NCBI GenBank assembly: GCA_964036155.1
Contig: OZ038422.1
Location: 37,719,201 to 37,783,200, forward strand
Direction of reading: 5' to 3'
Length of the DNA: 64,000 bases
Origin: Diploscapter coronatus
Lineage: Eukaryota; Nematoda; Chromadorea; Rhabditida; Rhabditidae
The translations under genes and the position numbers were made by a program. The notes under the pieces are model-generated. The model worked only from the letters and a program-made list of their open reading frames with translations. It was not told the DNA's origin and did no database searches. This document shows positions 22,535 to 35,102 of this stretch, in pieces. Numbering within the stretch: position 1 is the stretch's first letter; every line of letters begins with the position of its first letter.

Positions 22535-22651
22535 ATGCCATCTGAAAGTACAGAATCAAGCGAATTAAAGGAGGAAGTCTCCAATGAGGATGCTTTGGCT
22601 GTCGACAAGAAGAGGAAAAAGAAGAAGAGTGGCTTCGGCAAGTTCTTTTAA
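22535..22651 (+). CDS. 38-residue lysine-rich micropeptide
   Basis: Open frame MPSESTESSELKEE...KKRKKKKKSGFGKFF-type, acidic and Ser-rich at the start, then a run of Lys/Arg, then a Gly-Phe-rich end. An AG acceptor (cctttcag) lies 3 bases before the ATG, as for a trans-spliced leader, and an AATAAA at about 22737 could end the transcript. It is divergent to the neighbouring minus-strand gene. No family recognised; coding status inferred from the acceptor and composition. Confidence 0.45.
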   Translation: MPSESTESSELKEEVSNEDALAVDKKRKKKKSGFGKFF

Positions 22652-22776
22652 AATCTCAATAGCAACTAGATCTCGTCGATACTTCATGAATAACTCAGAT
22701 AAATACTGTGATTTATTCGCATGGATTTAAATAAGAAATAAAGAAAAGTAAAGGCACTTTTTCGAAACTGAATATT

Positions 22777-25529
22777 TTACGTGAGGAAGCGGAACGACAT
22801 TTTCTGCTCGATATCGGTCTTCTCCATGGCCTGAATGAGAATTTTGAGGGTGTATTCGAATTTTTATCGGACATTGCAGAATTCCTGAAAAGTGATGCAG
22901 CCATCGCCATCTCTGTCCGCTTCTCTCATCGTTCGGTCGGCGATCGAGTTGACTTGCTCAACTGGCACGTTTTTACCGATCATCATCTAAAGCTTCTCCT
23001 GGTTTCCCAAAAATATTATTTTTACCTGCAGAATATCCTTGAATTCGTCCTTGGTGATAGTGCCGCTTTTGTTTAAGTCATACATGGTGAAGGCAACTAG
23101 AATTTTTCTTCGTCAAAAAATATTTTTGAATGACCTATCCTACTTACATCTCAACTTGGCCTCCCGACTGTTCCATGGGTGCGGTTTGTTTTTGTTGATC
23201 GGACGGAAGTGGGAAAGGACTTTGACAAAGTCGCGGAAATAGACTCGCTTACTCTCGCCTTCTCTTTGAAGAACTCTAAATTGCTATGGAAACTTCAGCA
23301 GATCCAAAACTTAGTTTCAAAGTTCAAACTTTCAAACTCACAACCTCGATTACATTTTCAAAAAAAGTCTAGTGCAAAAGTTATTTAAGTCTCGAGTGTT
23401 TTCGAGGTTTTCCAGTGCCTTGTTCCGGGACCCTCGTATTCATTACATTTCCAAAACGCTTAGCAGAATGTGAAACGTGGAGAACAGTTGTCGCATTTAG
23501 TCAGTCGATTGTTTTGAAGTTCCTCGCTGCACGAGGAATATTCCGCCATTTATTCGTCGTACTTTATGCTTATTTTCACATGAATAATTCGAAACAATTT
23601 TCTTCCACTCAAGAGTAAAAAATGATTTTTCAACTCCAAGATTCCTATAATTATGGACCGGAAGTGGCCTAATGCATAGCGCGCATTAATGAATAATTCA
23701 TTATTTTTTTCCCAATCCTAATCATTTTCTCCTTCATCGCATTCTAATATTCTATTTATTCTCAGCGCTACAACTTATTTCCAAACCTCTCCGGTAGGAA
23801 ATTCCCGTAGTCATGAGCGTCGTTAAGGCGTTCGGGACAGAAATTGTTTGCGTCTCGAAAAAGTTCATGAAATTTTAAAGCGAGACCAGAAGAAGTGAGC
23901 GTGCGCGTTCACATCGATATTTTCAGTTGTGTGAATTTGAAACTAGATGCGCTGAGGAAGGAATTTTTGTTTACGCAAGCTTCCTATTTCCAAAAATACC
24001 CCTTTGATCTAGTCGTGTTTGGTAAACTTCATTTCACTACGAAGGCTTCAACTTTTGCTCACTTTCGGAAAGTTCGCTTGAATTCATAATTTTTTTTCCC
24101 AAAAATCGCAAAATGACTTACTCGGCATCGGCAAAGAAAGCGTCGATGATTCTTCTTCCCAGGGGGTTTTTGTCGAGTTCTTCGATCGATAGGAAATCGT
24201 TTTCCGTGAGGAAGTACTCGTTAGTGTTTTTGTCGCGGTGTGTGGACAGTGATATGAATCGCTTGTATAGCGTCAGAATGCCACTTCTGGACACTGAAAC
24301 GTCATTTCTTAATTGTTTTTCTAAGAAATCGTTTTGTGGTTTTTCGAGAATTTCCTTCCTTCTCACGGTACTCGTTTTCATGTTCTTTCTCACGTTCAGT
24401 TGCTGTCTTAGCTCACGCTATTTTGTAATTCTTTGGTTCTCAGATATCCAATATATCCGCTTATAAGTCTCCTTTCTCTCAGAGCGCGCGTTCCTTTTCC
24501 TGAGCTCTCAATCTCTGCATTCTGCTGTCTTCTCAAGCAAAGCAGAGAGAGAGAGATAGAGGCCTTTGCTTCTCGGTTTCATTTTTCTTCTTCTTTGCCT
24601 CGCTAATATTCTCAATCTCTAGTCTACCTTTGCATGTCTTTCCGCGACTTTTTTCAATCTTTTTCTATCGACTAGAAGGAAATTCCTTGGTTGTGAGGCA
24701 TACCTTCACACTCAATATCTCCTCATCTCATTATCCATATCTAATTATCAACATTCCTCTATTTTCTATTTTTCTCTAACTGAAAAAACCTAGAAAATCG
24801 GTTGCTCAGGAAATTTTCTCCAATACTAAATGCTAGCAAAATCTTAGTAGCATTTCGAATGAGAGAATTTTCTAGTTTTCACCGTGTTCAATGTCCGTCT
24901 TCCTCTATTTTCCTCTCTCGTCATTCTACGCCATCTCAATTGCCAATTTCCAGAGCTCAATCTTCATCTTTCTCGCTTCTGGTCCAAAACCAAAACACCC
25001 CTTGATTCGTGCCTTGATAAGCCGTCTAGTATTTTTGGTCTAACAATCCGAAAGATATTGCGTTTTTTGCTCCAGAAATTGCAGGAATTTTTCATATTTC
25101 GCGAGTATGAAAGTTTCCACTAGATTGCATTTTTTCTCAGAGTCCAAAAATTTGCAAATTCAAGTTTGCTAAGTCCGAATAAACCCGAGGGTTTGGTTTC
25201 ATAAATTCGCAAATCCCATTCTATCCGCTTTAACGATCTATCTCAAGATGCTCGTTAACTCTCCATTTCAAAACTCACACAAAAACTACCATTTCATAAC
25301 TTCTCACTTCGAAAATTTTACGACTTCGGTATAAACTCTCGCGCGTATTTTATCGACAACATTCACTTTCTTTCGGCTATTTCCTTTGGAAAATTAACGT
25401 TTTTGGGAAGTCGAATAAATCTTATGATTCCTAGTTTTTCTTCAGGAGGAAATCAAAGGACTTACGCCCACTCTCGATGCTAAGCGCTTCCAGTTCGGCC
25501 TCTGGAAGTGAAGACGCCGTTTGTCCCAT
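22777..25529 (-). CDS. Calcineurin B homologous protein (CHP1-like EF-hand protein)
   Basis: Myristoylated calcium-binding regulator of Na+/H+ exchangers. Six exons: 25466-25529, 24122-24293, 23148-23263, 23026-23096, 22873-22986 and 22777-22830, in phase, 196 residues, the normal family length (about 195). Starts MGQTASSLP, a myristoylation signal. Conserved stretches: NPLGRRIIDAFF, VLSHFRPI, KLRFAFTMYDLN and the end QKMSFRFLT, all matching CHP1 positions. EF-hand loops 3 (DLNKSGTITKDEF) and 4 (DRDGDGCITFQEF) look able to bind calcium; the first two are degenerate as in the family. The first two introns are long (1.2 and 0.86 kb); the rest are short. C. elegans has more than one such gene, so no symbol is given. 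Confidence 0.93.
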
Positions 25530-26375
25530 TATCTAAAAAAAATTCGAGGTCAGAAAAAATACCATTTTTTGTTTGTAAAAGTCACTCATTTTTCAAAAGA
25601 AAAGAATAAAACGGTTAATTGTACAAAAATCCTATCAAATAATCAAGTTTTTGGTCTATTGTAAAGTCATATCTTCTAAGAAGTATGGTAGAAAAGTGAG
25701 TGGCTTTCGCAAAAATTCTAAAATTTCAACAAATCAACGGATTCAATATCGAAATAGCCTGTTTATGAGTGCGTTGTGGTCAATCATAAAATATAAAGTC
25801 ATTTTTCTTTCAATCTTTCTTTCGTACGGTTATATGAGATTGAATAAAACCGTGCCAGCCTCGAAATGATGCATGATGGCATTTTTTCGAATTTTCAAGC
25901 GAAAGAGAGGGAAAAATAGAAAGATAGAGAAGTGATGTGATACTATGACATCTAGTAGGCAAAAACTAATCTGATTTTGCGAAAAAAAGGATTTTTCACT
26001 AGATTAAAATGTTTGACCACTCAATAATTCCTATAGTGTTAATTTTGAAGGGAAAAATGTTGGATATAGCAATATTTTAAAATTGAGAACTATGACTAAA
26101 AATGAATAAAAAGACAACAGTAAAATATATTAGTGAGCAGGCCATTTACGCACAAAGTAAACCTTATGCCTTCAACACATTCTTCTCTGTCGCTATTTCT
26201 CAATTTTTAACTCTCTAAGTAACGCTATTCAATCAATGTCCTATAATTTGTTATCAGATTATCAATAATGCGCAGTCTTCTCCTTATATGGCTTATCACT
26301 AATCTAACACGTTTAGACTCTTAACCGTTTTACGGCTCCTGTCGTGTGGCTCATTTTGGTGCAGAAGGAGAAGAA
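25530..26375. promoter_or_regulatory. Divergent intergenic region between CHP-like and 88-residue membrane protein genes
   Basis: The two genes start on opposite strands 846 bases apart, so this stretch must hold both promoters. AT-rich; no repeat or additional gene seen. Confidence 0.4.
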
Positions 26376-27195
26376 ATGCCCAAGAACTGCGCGCCGTTAT
26401 GCCTTGAAAAACGGGATTTTATGGAAGTACGACATAAAAAATGGCTCCCTGTATAATTCACTAGACTTTAGTAAGGAAAATAAAAGAACTGACGAATTTT
26501 ACGAATAGTAATGATAATGAACTGGTGAATTATATATGAGACCAAAAATCAGGAATGAAAATCAAGATTACTTGGCACTAAAAATTTGCATAATTTTCAC
26601 ACACAGAAGTTAAAGAAGACACAGAATTTAGGGAAATTTACTTACAAAATAAAAATACAAAAAAATCAACTCAAGCCTAGAAGAGCTTGGGAGTCTCTTT
26701 CAAATTCTCTCACGAAAAACGTCAATAACCAAGAATATTCAAGCCTGAATTTATGTTGAGTTGAACTTGATCGCGAAATAGAAACTGAACGTAAACGTGG
26801 CTAATTAGAATTTTTAGGTAAATCCACCCAAAACCGAGACCGACTTTTACCGGGACTACGATCCTTGGTTGGGGATCGGAACGGCTTTGACGCTTTGCAT
26901 TTTCTTTCTTGCAATTTCGGTATCCAGTTGCATCAAATATTGCATACGGTAAGTTGATCTTGCCATATTTGATACTTTAGAAATGATACGCTAACTTCCA
27001 AATATATCAAGTTTAAGAAAACGAAGAAGGAAAACCTTGATTTAATTTGGAATGTTAATATTATTTTTTTAATTATCCTTTTCTCAAATATTGATTATTT
27101 TAATTTCTAGAAAATACCGTATGTATCAATTTTATCGAACTATGGAGGCTCCGGATTCGAGTTCCAGACGCCAACTATTAGTCGTCATATCATAA
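26376..27195 (+). CDS. Small single-pass membrane protein, unrecognised
   Basis: Three exons (26376-26426, 26818-26948, 27111-27195) in consistent phase give 88 residues. It starts MPKNCAPLCLEKRDFME and carries one hydrophobic segment (LGIGTALTLCIFFLAISVS, about residues 34-52). A Cys- and Arg-rich juxtamembrane turn (CIKYCIRKYRMYQFYR) and a polar tail follow. No signal peptide, so the short Cys-containing N-terminus is probably the outer face if it is a type III protein, judged from the positive charges after the membrane segment. Each exon is too short to stand out alone; splice sites and shared phase are the evidence. Confidence 0.65.
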
Positions 27196-28135
27196 ACTAA
27201 GCACAACAACTAAGGACACGTTATTATCATTCCTACATATCAATTTAAGTAAGTCAATCTTATTCAACTTATTTATTTATTTTCAATATCATATACTAGT
27301 TCAAAATCATTGCGAAAAATAATGTCACTTTGTAGCTAAAATGTCAGGCCTTGAGAAAATATTTGAAGTAAGGTAATAATTGGGACGAAGGTAATTAATT
27401 GAAATCTGGCAATACTGCTTACCCTATTTACATATCACTAATTTCTTCTTTGAAATGATGATTTCTAGAGAATGAGAAGAGTCATGATAATTTTTGAACC
27501 ACAATGCCTAGAAACTGCACATATAAATATTGGACTTGTCTGGAGAAAAATACCACAACCAGTGTGGGTTTTGGGCTAACAATAATAATGAAATTTTTGG
27601 AAGAAAAGAACCGGTTCATATAATCTTGGGAGGAAAATGTTTAGAATAAGCTCACTACTTTTCATAAATATGCATTTCAAACATGCTTATCGTGATAAAT
27701 ATTTGAGCAAGGTTACTGCAAAAATAAGCTAACACCGGTAGTAAATTGAACTATTTTTGAAAAATCGATTCTGTTTTGTCTAGAATTTATCAATATTTTA
27801 AAAACTATCCGAATCGACTTTTCTTTACTAATTCCCGTTCACTAATTCAAATTCACGCCTTCCTTATTCTACTTCTGCTATTTGTTTGACCATCTTTGTT
27901 TTCAGAAAGCTTCAGTCAAATCAAATGCTGGTAGATATCCGTTTGGATATTTTATTACTTTCACTTTATCACATCAGGACTATTTCTTTCAAATCTTCTG
28001 CGTCGTATTTATGTCATTCTGCAATCTATCCTTCAACGTACTACCATGATAAATTTCAAGGAAAAAGCTACAAAGAAATATCCCTGATAATGATATTTCC
28101 TCCTTTCAAAAGTTATCGTATCCCCTCTCTTGCGC
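27196..28135. other. Gap between convergent genes
   Basis: AT-rich 3' flank of two convergent genes. The 92-codon plus-strand frame at 27886-28164 overlaps the end of the SLC30A9-type gene and has no splice support. Nothing else recognised. Confidence 0.4.
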
Positions 28136-31100
28136 TCAGAGTGCCTCCAAATCGACGTGCCTGATGTCGGGATGCTTGGTGGTGATTTCCTTCTCGATGC
28201 GGTCGATCTCATCGCCCAGCCGGTCGATGATCTTCTCGCCGTGCTGCTCCATGAACTGCTCCAGTTCGGGCTCAGTTTGGATCTCTTTCACTTCCTGAAA
28301 ATTTCAAAATTATAAAAAGAAATATTCTTCTTTTTGCAACTAGATTTCGGCAATTTCTGCTAAGTCAAGTGTTCTGAAAATATGCTATTTTTTTTATTAA
28401 GACGCATTCTTTGAATAACCCGAACAAAATATAAAGAGTGGCCGGACAACTGCAAAAGTGTCTCAGATCCGAACCAAACTTATATGGTGGATACACTCAT
28501 GGACCCTATTCACAAAAATGGGGAGACCAGGTCCCGCCCCCAAAAGTGGGCGGGGCTAGGTGGGGGTCAAAGTTGAGCATTTTCACGATTTAACACCCCT
28601 CAGGGGATACAAATAAAACTTTTTTGCTATAAAAGATTTTCGAAAAATTTAAAAAGGATAAATATGACCATGGGATGTACTTTCTAGAAATATATTGGTT
28701 TAGGGGATCAACCACTTGTTTGGAATTGGAGGAGGTCTTAAAGTTAAAAAGTGTCAAAAATGGCAGTTTCAAAAACATGAATTTTTGTAGAAAATCGACT
28801 TTCCTGAAAAAGTTTAGGAGAGGTTACCAAAATTTTATGCTATATTCGGATTCTACGCATCAAATTACCCCAAAATCAGTCCTGAAAAGCACAAATTAGG
28901 ACGGACATTTTTGAAAAAAAATCAGTCAAAAGGGCGTGGCCCGAGGGTCGAATTTTACAAAATCGGTCGGAAAAATTCAAACGATACATCGATCGATAGC
29001 CATGGAAAAACTAAGCAACTTTTGTGAAGACACCATATGGTTATCTATTATGGTATGGGAGTGGTACCTCAAAAACCAAAATTTAATGTCAATTTTCAAA
29101 AAAATGATACGAGAATATTTTAGTAGGTAGTCTACCAAAATACGGGCTCAAATTGAAGCTAGAGAGGTATATTATTTATTCCCACTCAATTTGGAGTCGA
29201 ACGATATCAAACATGGCATTGTACCAAATGGTAGCGACCCATATGGTCAAGTTACCATTTGGTAAGTAAAGCCCATTATCTTATACATCAAACGAAAGCC
29301 CTTATTGAGCTGAGTAATATGCTGAAAGCCGCTTGGAAAAGAGATTAGTCTATCGTCTTTTATGGTCATTTGAAAATACCCCATTTTTGGCCTTTTTCAG
29401 CAGGTGAGTATGACCAATTACAATGATGGTATAATGAAACCACTTGCTGAAATTGATAGAAATGGACTCGAATATTACTTTCCAGTCAATTTCGAGTCGA
29501 TTGATACCCATTTTATAGCATACCATTCGAGGATCATATGGGTGATATACCATGGACCCATATGGTAACATGATAAAGTGATAGCACGGCATTTAGGAAT
29601 CAAAACTGAAATATTGCTCTCCAACTACTATATTCCGAAAAGATTTTTCGAATTCGTCTGACTTTCGAAAAGTTATGATTTTTTAAATATTTTTGTCATT
29701 TTCGTGGGTCTGACTCATTCAAACCTCTATACCACGCATACCATAATAGATAACCATGAGGTATCTTCACAAAAGTTGCTTAGTTTTTCCATGGCTATCG
29801 ATCGATGTATCGTTTGAATTTTTCCGACCGATTTTGTAAAATTCGACCCTCGGGCCACGCCCTTTTGACTGATTTTTTTTCAAAAATGTCCGTCCTAATT
29901 TGTGCTTTTCAGGACTGATTTTGGGGTAATTTGATGCGTAGAATCCGAATATAGCATAAAATTTTGGTAACCTCTCCTAAACTTTTTCAGGAAAGTCGAT
30001 TTTCTACAAAAATTCATGTTTTTGAAACTGCCATTTTTGACACTTTTTAACTTTAAGACCTCCTCCAATTCCAAACAAGTGGTTGATCCCCTAAACCAAT
30101 ATATTTCTAGAAAGTACATCCCATGGTCATATTTATCCTTTTTAAATTTTTCGAAAATCTTTTATAGTAAAAAAGTTTTCTTTGTGTTGTTTGCAATAGT
30201 TAATATTCAAGTATACTCTGGCTTACGGACTTTAACCGTTTTTTTCTCAAAAGTGGCATACCTAACCTATCGATTTTCTGACTGATTTTAGGGTAATTTG
30301 ACATGTAGAATCCGAATATAGCATTAAATTTTGGTAACCTCTCCTAAAATTTTCCAAGAGAATCGATTTTCTGCAAAAAATAGGGGGTCGGCATACCCCC
30401 ATTTTTGACATCAAGACCCCTTCCCGACCCAGCAGGTGGTTGTTGTCCGGAAACCTATATACCAAAAGATGCGCAATTACATAGGCTACTTTATGCTTTT
30501 TAAATTTTCTGAAAATCTTTTATAGCAAAAAAGTTTTATTTGTACCCCCTGAGGGGTGTTAAATCGTGAAAATGCTCAACTTTGACCCCCACCTAGCCCC
30601 GCCCACTTTTGGGGGCGGGACATAAAAACCAAATTTTTGTGATTAGGGCCCATAGGTGTATCCACCATATAAGTTTGGCTCAGATCCGAGACACTTTTGC
30701 AGTTGTCCGGCCTTTGTTCGGGTTACTCAAAGAACGTGTCTTAAAACATTCGATTTCTTTTAAATTAAAAAGTGATTATTCAAGAGATTTGATAGTATAA
30801 CCAATTGGACCTCTAAAAATATCAAAAAGAACGCGATTTTGTTTTTTTTTTTATAAGTTTCAAAGATTTCTTATATCTTGAAAAGATGATAAGCACATTT
30901 CGCCAGCTTGAATATGATAGGTCAAGATTGAACGTACTTTCAGCATGGTGGGCATGTGTACAGCAGTTTGGAGATAGGTTCGAGTAATGGCTCGTCCATC
31001 GAAATCGAGTTCCGCCTTGAAGCGACTCTGCTCCACGCCCAGTGCGGTCGCCTTCACGTCGTGCACCGACCTAAAAAAATCTATTATTCTAATTTTTATG

Positions 31101-34100
31101 ACTTCTTGAAAAGTACTCGATTTTTATACAATACCAATTTTGAAAGTACGCAGCACTTCTATAGATCAAAATAATGAGGAGTAAGCAAAACTAGTCGGTC
31201 TTTTCAAGGAGGGCATTTTTCAAAAAAAAAATTGTTTCTCAAATTTTGCTCTACAAATTCTGTTATTTTCACAATTTCATTCGAAAAATTACTCCGGGTA
31301 TTTCAAAGTTTTGTGATATCGAAAATCCAGTCAATTCGTAATTTGATGGTTCGAGAAACCGATAAATATTTAATAAAAAAAAAAAAAAAAAAAACCGTGA
31401 TAATGTTTCAAACAAGATAAATAAAATATGGAAATCGTTATTTAATGCTTATAGGATTCGTCGAGAAAATATATAATTCATTTTCTACTGTTTTACAAAA
31501 GAAACAATTCCTTCATTTTAAAATTACCATATTTATCTTACCTAATGACAGGATCATTGTGGAGTCTGCAGACGATGTCGTCTGTGATTCGTTTCGGCAG
31601 ACTTCGCCCTACCAAATGCGCCGCGTTCGTTCGGATTATGAAAGAGGCCACCGTGCCTGAAATTTTTCAATTTTTCTAATTTCATTTTTTTTTTCCAAAT
31701 TCACACTAAAGTTTTGGTGAACATGATATTTTCATGTAAATTTTAAACTTATTCATTTTCGTTTATTATTGCAAACTTTGTTAAAGTTGATATTTATGTT
31801 TAAAAAAAATTTAAAACACATTCGTTATCTCCAATCTTACATTATAAATTCGCAAAAAATGACTTTTCAGTAAAATTTGAAATTCAAAATTTCCCAACCC
31901 AGAAGCATTCCAATGACGATCGAGCCACAACAATCGGGGATCGGCGAATTCAAAACCGACGACAGCGTGACGGCGGTTAGAGCGACTATCACCTAAAAAT
32001 ATCGTAATAACTTTTAAGGTCCACTTTTTAAACTTAGTCTTCTTCTTTCCAATATAAATATTCAAATACATTCCCCTTTCTTTTGGCATTTATTTATTTT
32101 TGAAAAAATAATCTTCAGTCATTGCTATTTGTATCAAAAAATGTTATTTTCTATCAAAAGTTTGTTTTTATTGTTTCTAAAAAGACAATTTCTTACTCCC
32201 GAAACTGCAGCGGTGTCTTCGAGAAGCACGACATTGAGGGACGGATCTGCCGATGTTCTGACGTAGTTGAGCATAGTCAGACCGGATTTCCTTGCTTTGG
32301 AACGGACTTCGCGATACGCGGTAATCGCTGACGCGCCTTGGAAGCATAGCGACATGAACAGCGCGTAGTAGGCCTGAAGCATTTTTCTTATTTGCTTAAA
32401 ATCAATAAATGTCGATTTTTCTTCTAAATTCAAGTAGGTTTAATTGAATTTGCAAATAAAATGACTTTTCAATTTCTTTAGTGTATGTGTCCATTGGAAA
32501 TGGAAATGTTTAAAATACAAGTTTCAGTCATTCTTCATATGAAGGGTAAAATTGAAAGAATGCTTTCCATAAATTTGTTTTTCGTTATTTATTTTTTCAA
32601 GCTATAAAAACTCACATAAGTTAGAGGCTCCAAGGGTTCAGGGTGCAGGAGTCCACTAATGCCGTGGTACATGCTCAGACCGCACCCGAAGGCCATGATA
32701 CCGCAGCCGGAAATCAGCGACGTCACATAACGCATGTTGCCTGAAATCTCGTATTTCTTTTAGAAAATTATGCTCTTTTCATTTTATTTCTAGGGTCTTT
32801 TTTCATAACTTTTTGCAACTTCAATTTTTCTTGTAAAACGAACCATCCCATCTCTGAAGATGAAATTTCTTTTTATTATTCTGTAGAACTAAACATACCG
32901 TAGCCATAAGGAAAATTATAGTCCGGATTTTTGGCCGAATAACGGATGCCCAGTAGAAGGATTAGCTGAAACAGCGATGTTGAAAATCTCTTGAAACTAG
33001 ACTTTCTTATTTTTACCTGATTACAAGTGTCCATAGTCGAGTGGATCGCCTCGGCGAACAGCGACTTGGAACCCGTCAAGTACGCGGCAGTGTACTGAAA
33101 ATATTCTTTAAAAATTAAAAAGCTTCGATTTTTATTTGACGTTTCAAAGAAACGTTACGATTGTCTAGAATAATAAAAGCTTGATCATCGAAGTGTACGG
33201 ATATCAAGTCTAAACTTTTTCTACCACTTTGGCATTGTTTAATCTTCGTCAGACTTGCAGCTTTTGTCAAAATTTAATACCCACACTCTCGAAAGTGACA
33301 CCCGACCCGCGGGTGCGGGTTTTTATTTGCAAGTTTGATCCTCGTTGAAAGAAGCTGAATTTCTTATCTGAAAGCTGTAAATTCGCCGACCTTCATAACC
33401 ATATCACAGACGTTGAGTGTGAAGGCGATCGCGACGACGCGATCCGCGCCTTTGCTCGTTCCGTGAGTCGTCTCCACCCGCATTCGCATGCGCATTCTTC
33501 AATTTTTTAAAACGTTTTTTTCCTAAAAATATAATTTTACTTCTCCGCATCGGTCAAATCCTTGCTCATTACAATCAGCGGTCTTCTGTGTGCGTCCAGA
33601 GCCTCGAAACTGCCGTGCACCTGAAAATTTAATTCAAAATTCAAAAGTTCCGAATTTTCTCAAGTTTTGCATGAAAAATATTCGAATCTAAATAGTTTTC
33701 TATTCAAAAATCCCTTAATGTTTCGAAAACATGATTTATGCCAGTTAAACTTTTTTGATGGCACTTTTTTTTTTTTTTTTTTAGATCTTTCTGGAGTCTC
33801 AATACTTCTTTCAACCAATTTCCCGAACCTGCAACGCTTTATTATAGACGTCCTGGAGGGAGTAGAGATATCGAGTCGGTGCGGCAGAGTCGATGTCGTT
33901 CGCCACATTGATTGGACGGGGATATTGGCGCAGACCGAGGAGGTCTTTTTCTCTGAACTTTCAATTTTTATTTTAAAAATTCGGCTCATTATAGTTACTA
34001 CCATCCTCTTTTCTGAGAAATAGTATGAAGAAAAGAAAAAGGATGATAAATACAAGAAGGTGAGAGCAGTAGGAGGATGCTGACTACAAGAGGTTAAAAA

Positions 34101-34578
34101 ATTACGAAAAACTTTTGAATGTAAATTTTCAGAAGATAGCTTGCCCGTAATTTTTCATTTCCTTTCTTCTAATTTCATTTTTAAACATTTTCACCCACTT
34201 GAGGCCGAATTCAGCCATCGCGCGGTCCTGGTCGATTTTGTCATTGTCGTACGTGTTCGAGCGCTTGTCCCGAGAAATGTTGGCTACCTGAATTGTTTAA
34301 AATTATCATTTTTAAACTTATCTTTTGAAATTATTTTTTCCCTTAATTTAAACAATTTTTCAAACCTTGAAAAGTCGCTTTTTTTGTTTGTTCGAAAGCA
34401 CGCCGTCAATTGGAGGCTGGGCTGCAATCGACCTGACCAAATTTAGACATACGTTCAGCGACTGCCGATTCAAGGCTGAAAATGTTTCTACTTTATTTTT
34501 GCTTTATTTAGAATAAAAAGTACCTCTGCTCCTATGCGGATTCTGCAGCGCAGCAGCGAGGTTTCGCACGGCGAACAT
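28136..34578 (-). CDS. SLC30A9-type mitochondrial zinc transporter (cation diffusion facilitator)
   Basis: Member of the ZnT9 branch of cation diffusion facilitators, which acts in mitochondria. Starts at 34578 with MFAVRNLAAALQNPHRSR, an Arg-rich amphipathic targeting peptide. Recognised minus-strand exons include about 34380-34490, 33018-33093 (LTGSKSLFAEAIHSTMDT), 32899-32965 (RYSAKNPDYNFPYGYG), 32616-32740, 32197-32373 (ADPSLNVVLLEDTAAVSG), 31899-31992, 31542-31656 (TNAAHLVGRSLPKRI), 30938-31070 (ATALGVEQSRFKAELDFDGR) and 28136-28294, which ends RHVDLEAL. These match the family order, including the C-terminal heptad-like helix. The last intron (28295-30937) contains a 2.3-kb mobile element. 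Exon edges between 33390 and 34300 are less certain. Confidence 0.9.
28617..29060 (+). repeat. Left arm of the internal inverted repeat of copy 2
   Basis: Pairs with 29745-30184 on the opposite strand with very few differences; both arms translate to an identical 74-codon frame in mirror orientation. Confidence 0.85.
29745..30184 (-). repeat. Right arm of the internal inverted repeat of copy 2
   Basis: Reverse complement of 28617-29060. The match stops abruptly after the TTTTATAGTAAAAAAG motif, where unrelated sequence begins. Confidence 0.85.
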
Positions 34579-35102
34579 TGAATTTTCGAAAATTTAATTC
34601 TTGGATTTTTTCGCGATTCGATTCGATTCGATCGTCAGACTTCAAATCGTTCAAATTCGAGCGGGGAAGCGCATTCCTGGAAGATGAAACATTTGAAAAT
34701 GTTAAATTTGACTTCTTGGAAAATTCGTCCATTTTATCAACACCTATTTTTTTAATTTCAATATTTTAAAATCTTTTTGAAACAAGATTTTGCTTTCGAA
34801 GTGCATAAACTTTACAAATAGGTGCTTGGTGATCTGCGTGAACTTCCCAAGAAGCCAAAACAACTTGAAAAATATCGAGAGAAAAAAAAAAGAAAAAAAA
34901 AGACGGTCAAAAAGCGAAATAAACCCGACCGCGATAAAATTGAAGAAGACGCTAAACAACGGACACTAAAGCAGTTTGAATGTGATGAAGAGGAAGTAGG
35001 AAAGAGAAAAAATGAGTTTTTTTTTTTTCAGTTTTTAGACATAAACGAAAGGAGTCAATTTTAAAATTTTATTCCGAGCTCCAATAAACATTCTTAGAAA
35101 AA
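34579..35102. other. Spacer between the small type I membrane gene and the SLC30A9-type gene
   Basis: On the minus strand this is the upstream region of SLC30A9. On the plus strand, 34822-35064 is an open Lys-rich frame after an AG acceptor, but it has no ATG and contains A homopolymers; no upstream exon fits. Not annotated as a gene. Confidence 0.4.

Larger units (their letters stand above)
28401..30740. mobile_element. TTAA-flanked fold-back DNA element (copy 2), chimeric
   Basis: Sits in the last intron of the SLC30A9-type gene, bounded by TTAA at 28397-28400 and 30741-30744. Its left end GACGCATTCTTTGAATAACC and right end are the same family as the element at 8230-9331. Inside are two near-identical inverted arms of about 440 bases (28617-29060 and 29745-30184) around a unique centre of about 680 bases. 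Beyond the second arm lies another 550 bases that match the terminal part of copy 1 instead. It therefore looks like two subfamilies joined, by nested insertion or recombination. No transposase frame seen; matching frames on both strands only mirror the arms. Confidence 0.87.

Noticed and set aside
28675..28899. 74-codon frame repeated as a mirror at 29895-30119
   Set aside because: It is a by-product of the inverted arms of the TTAA element; not a gene.
34822..35064. Lys-rich 80-codon plus-strand frame
   Set aside because: No ATG, an in-frame TAG just before it, A homopolymer runs, and no upstream exon with matching phase; probably composition-driven.
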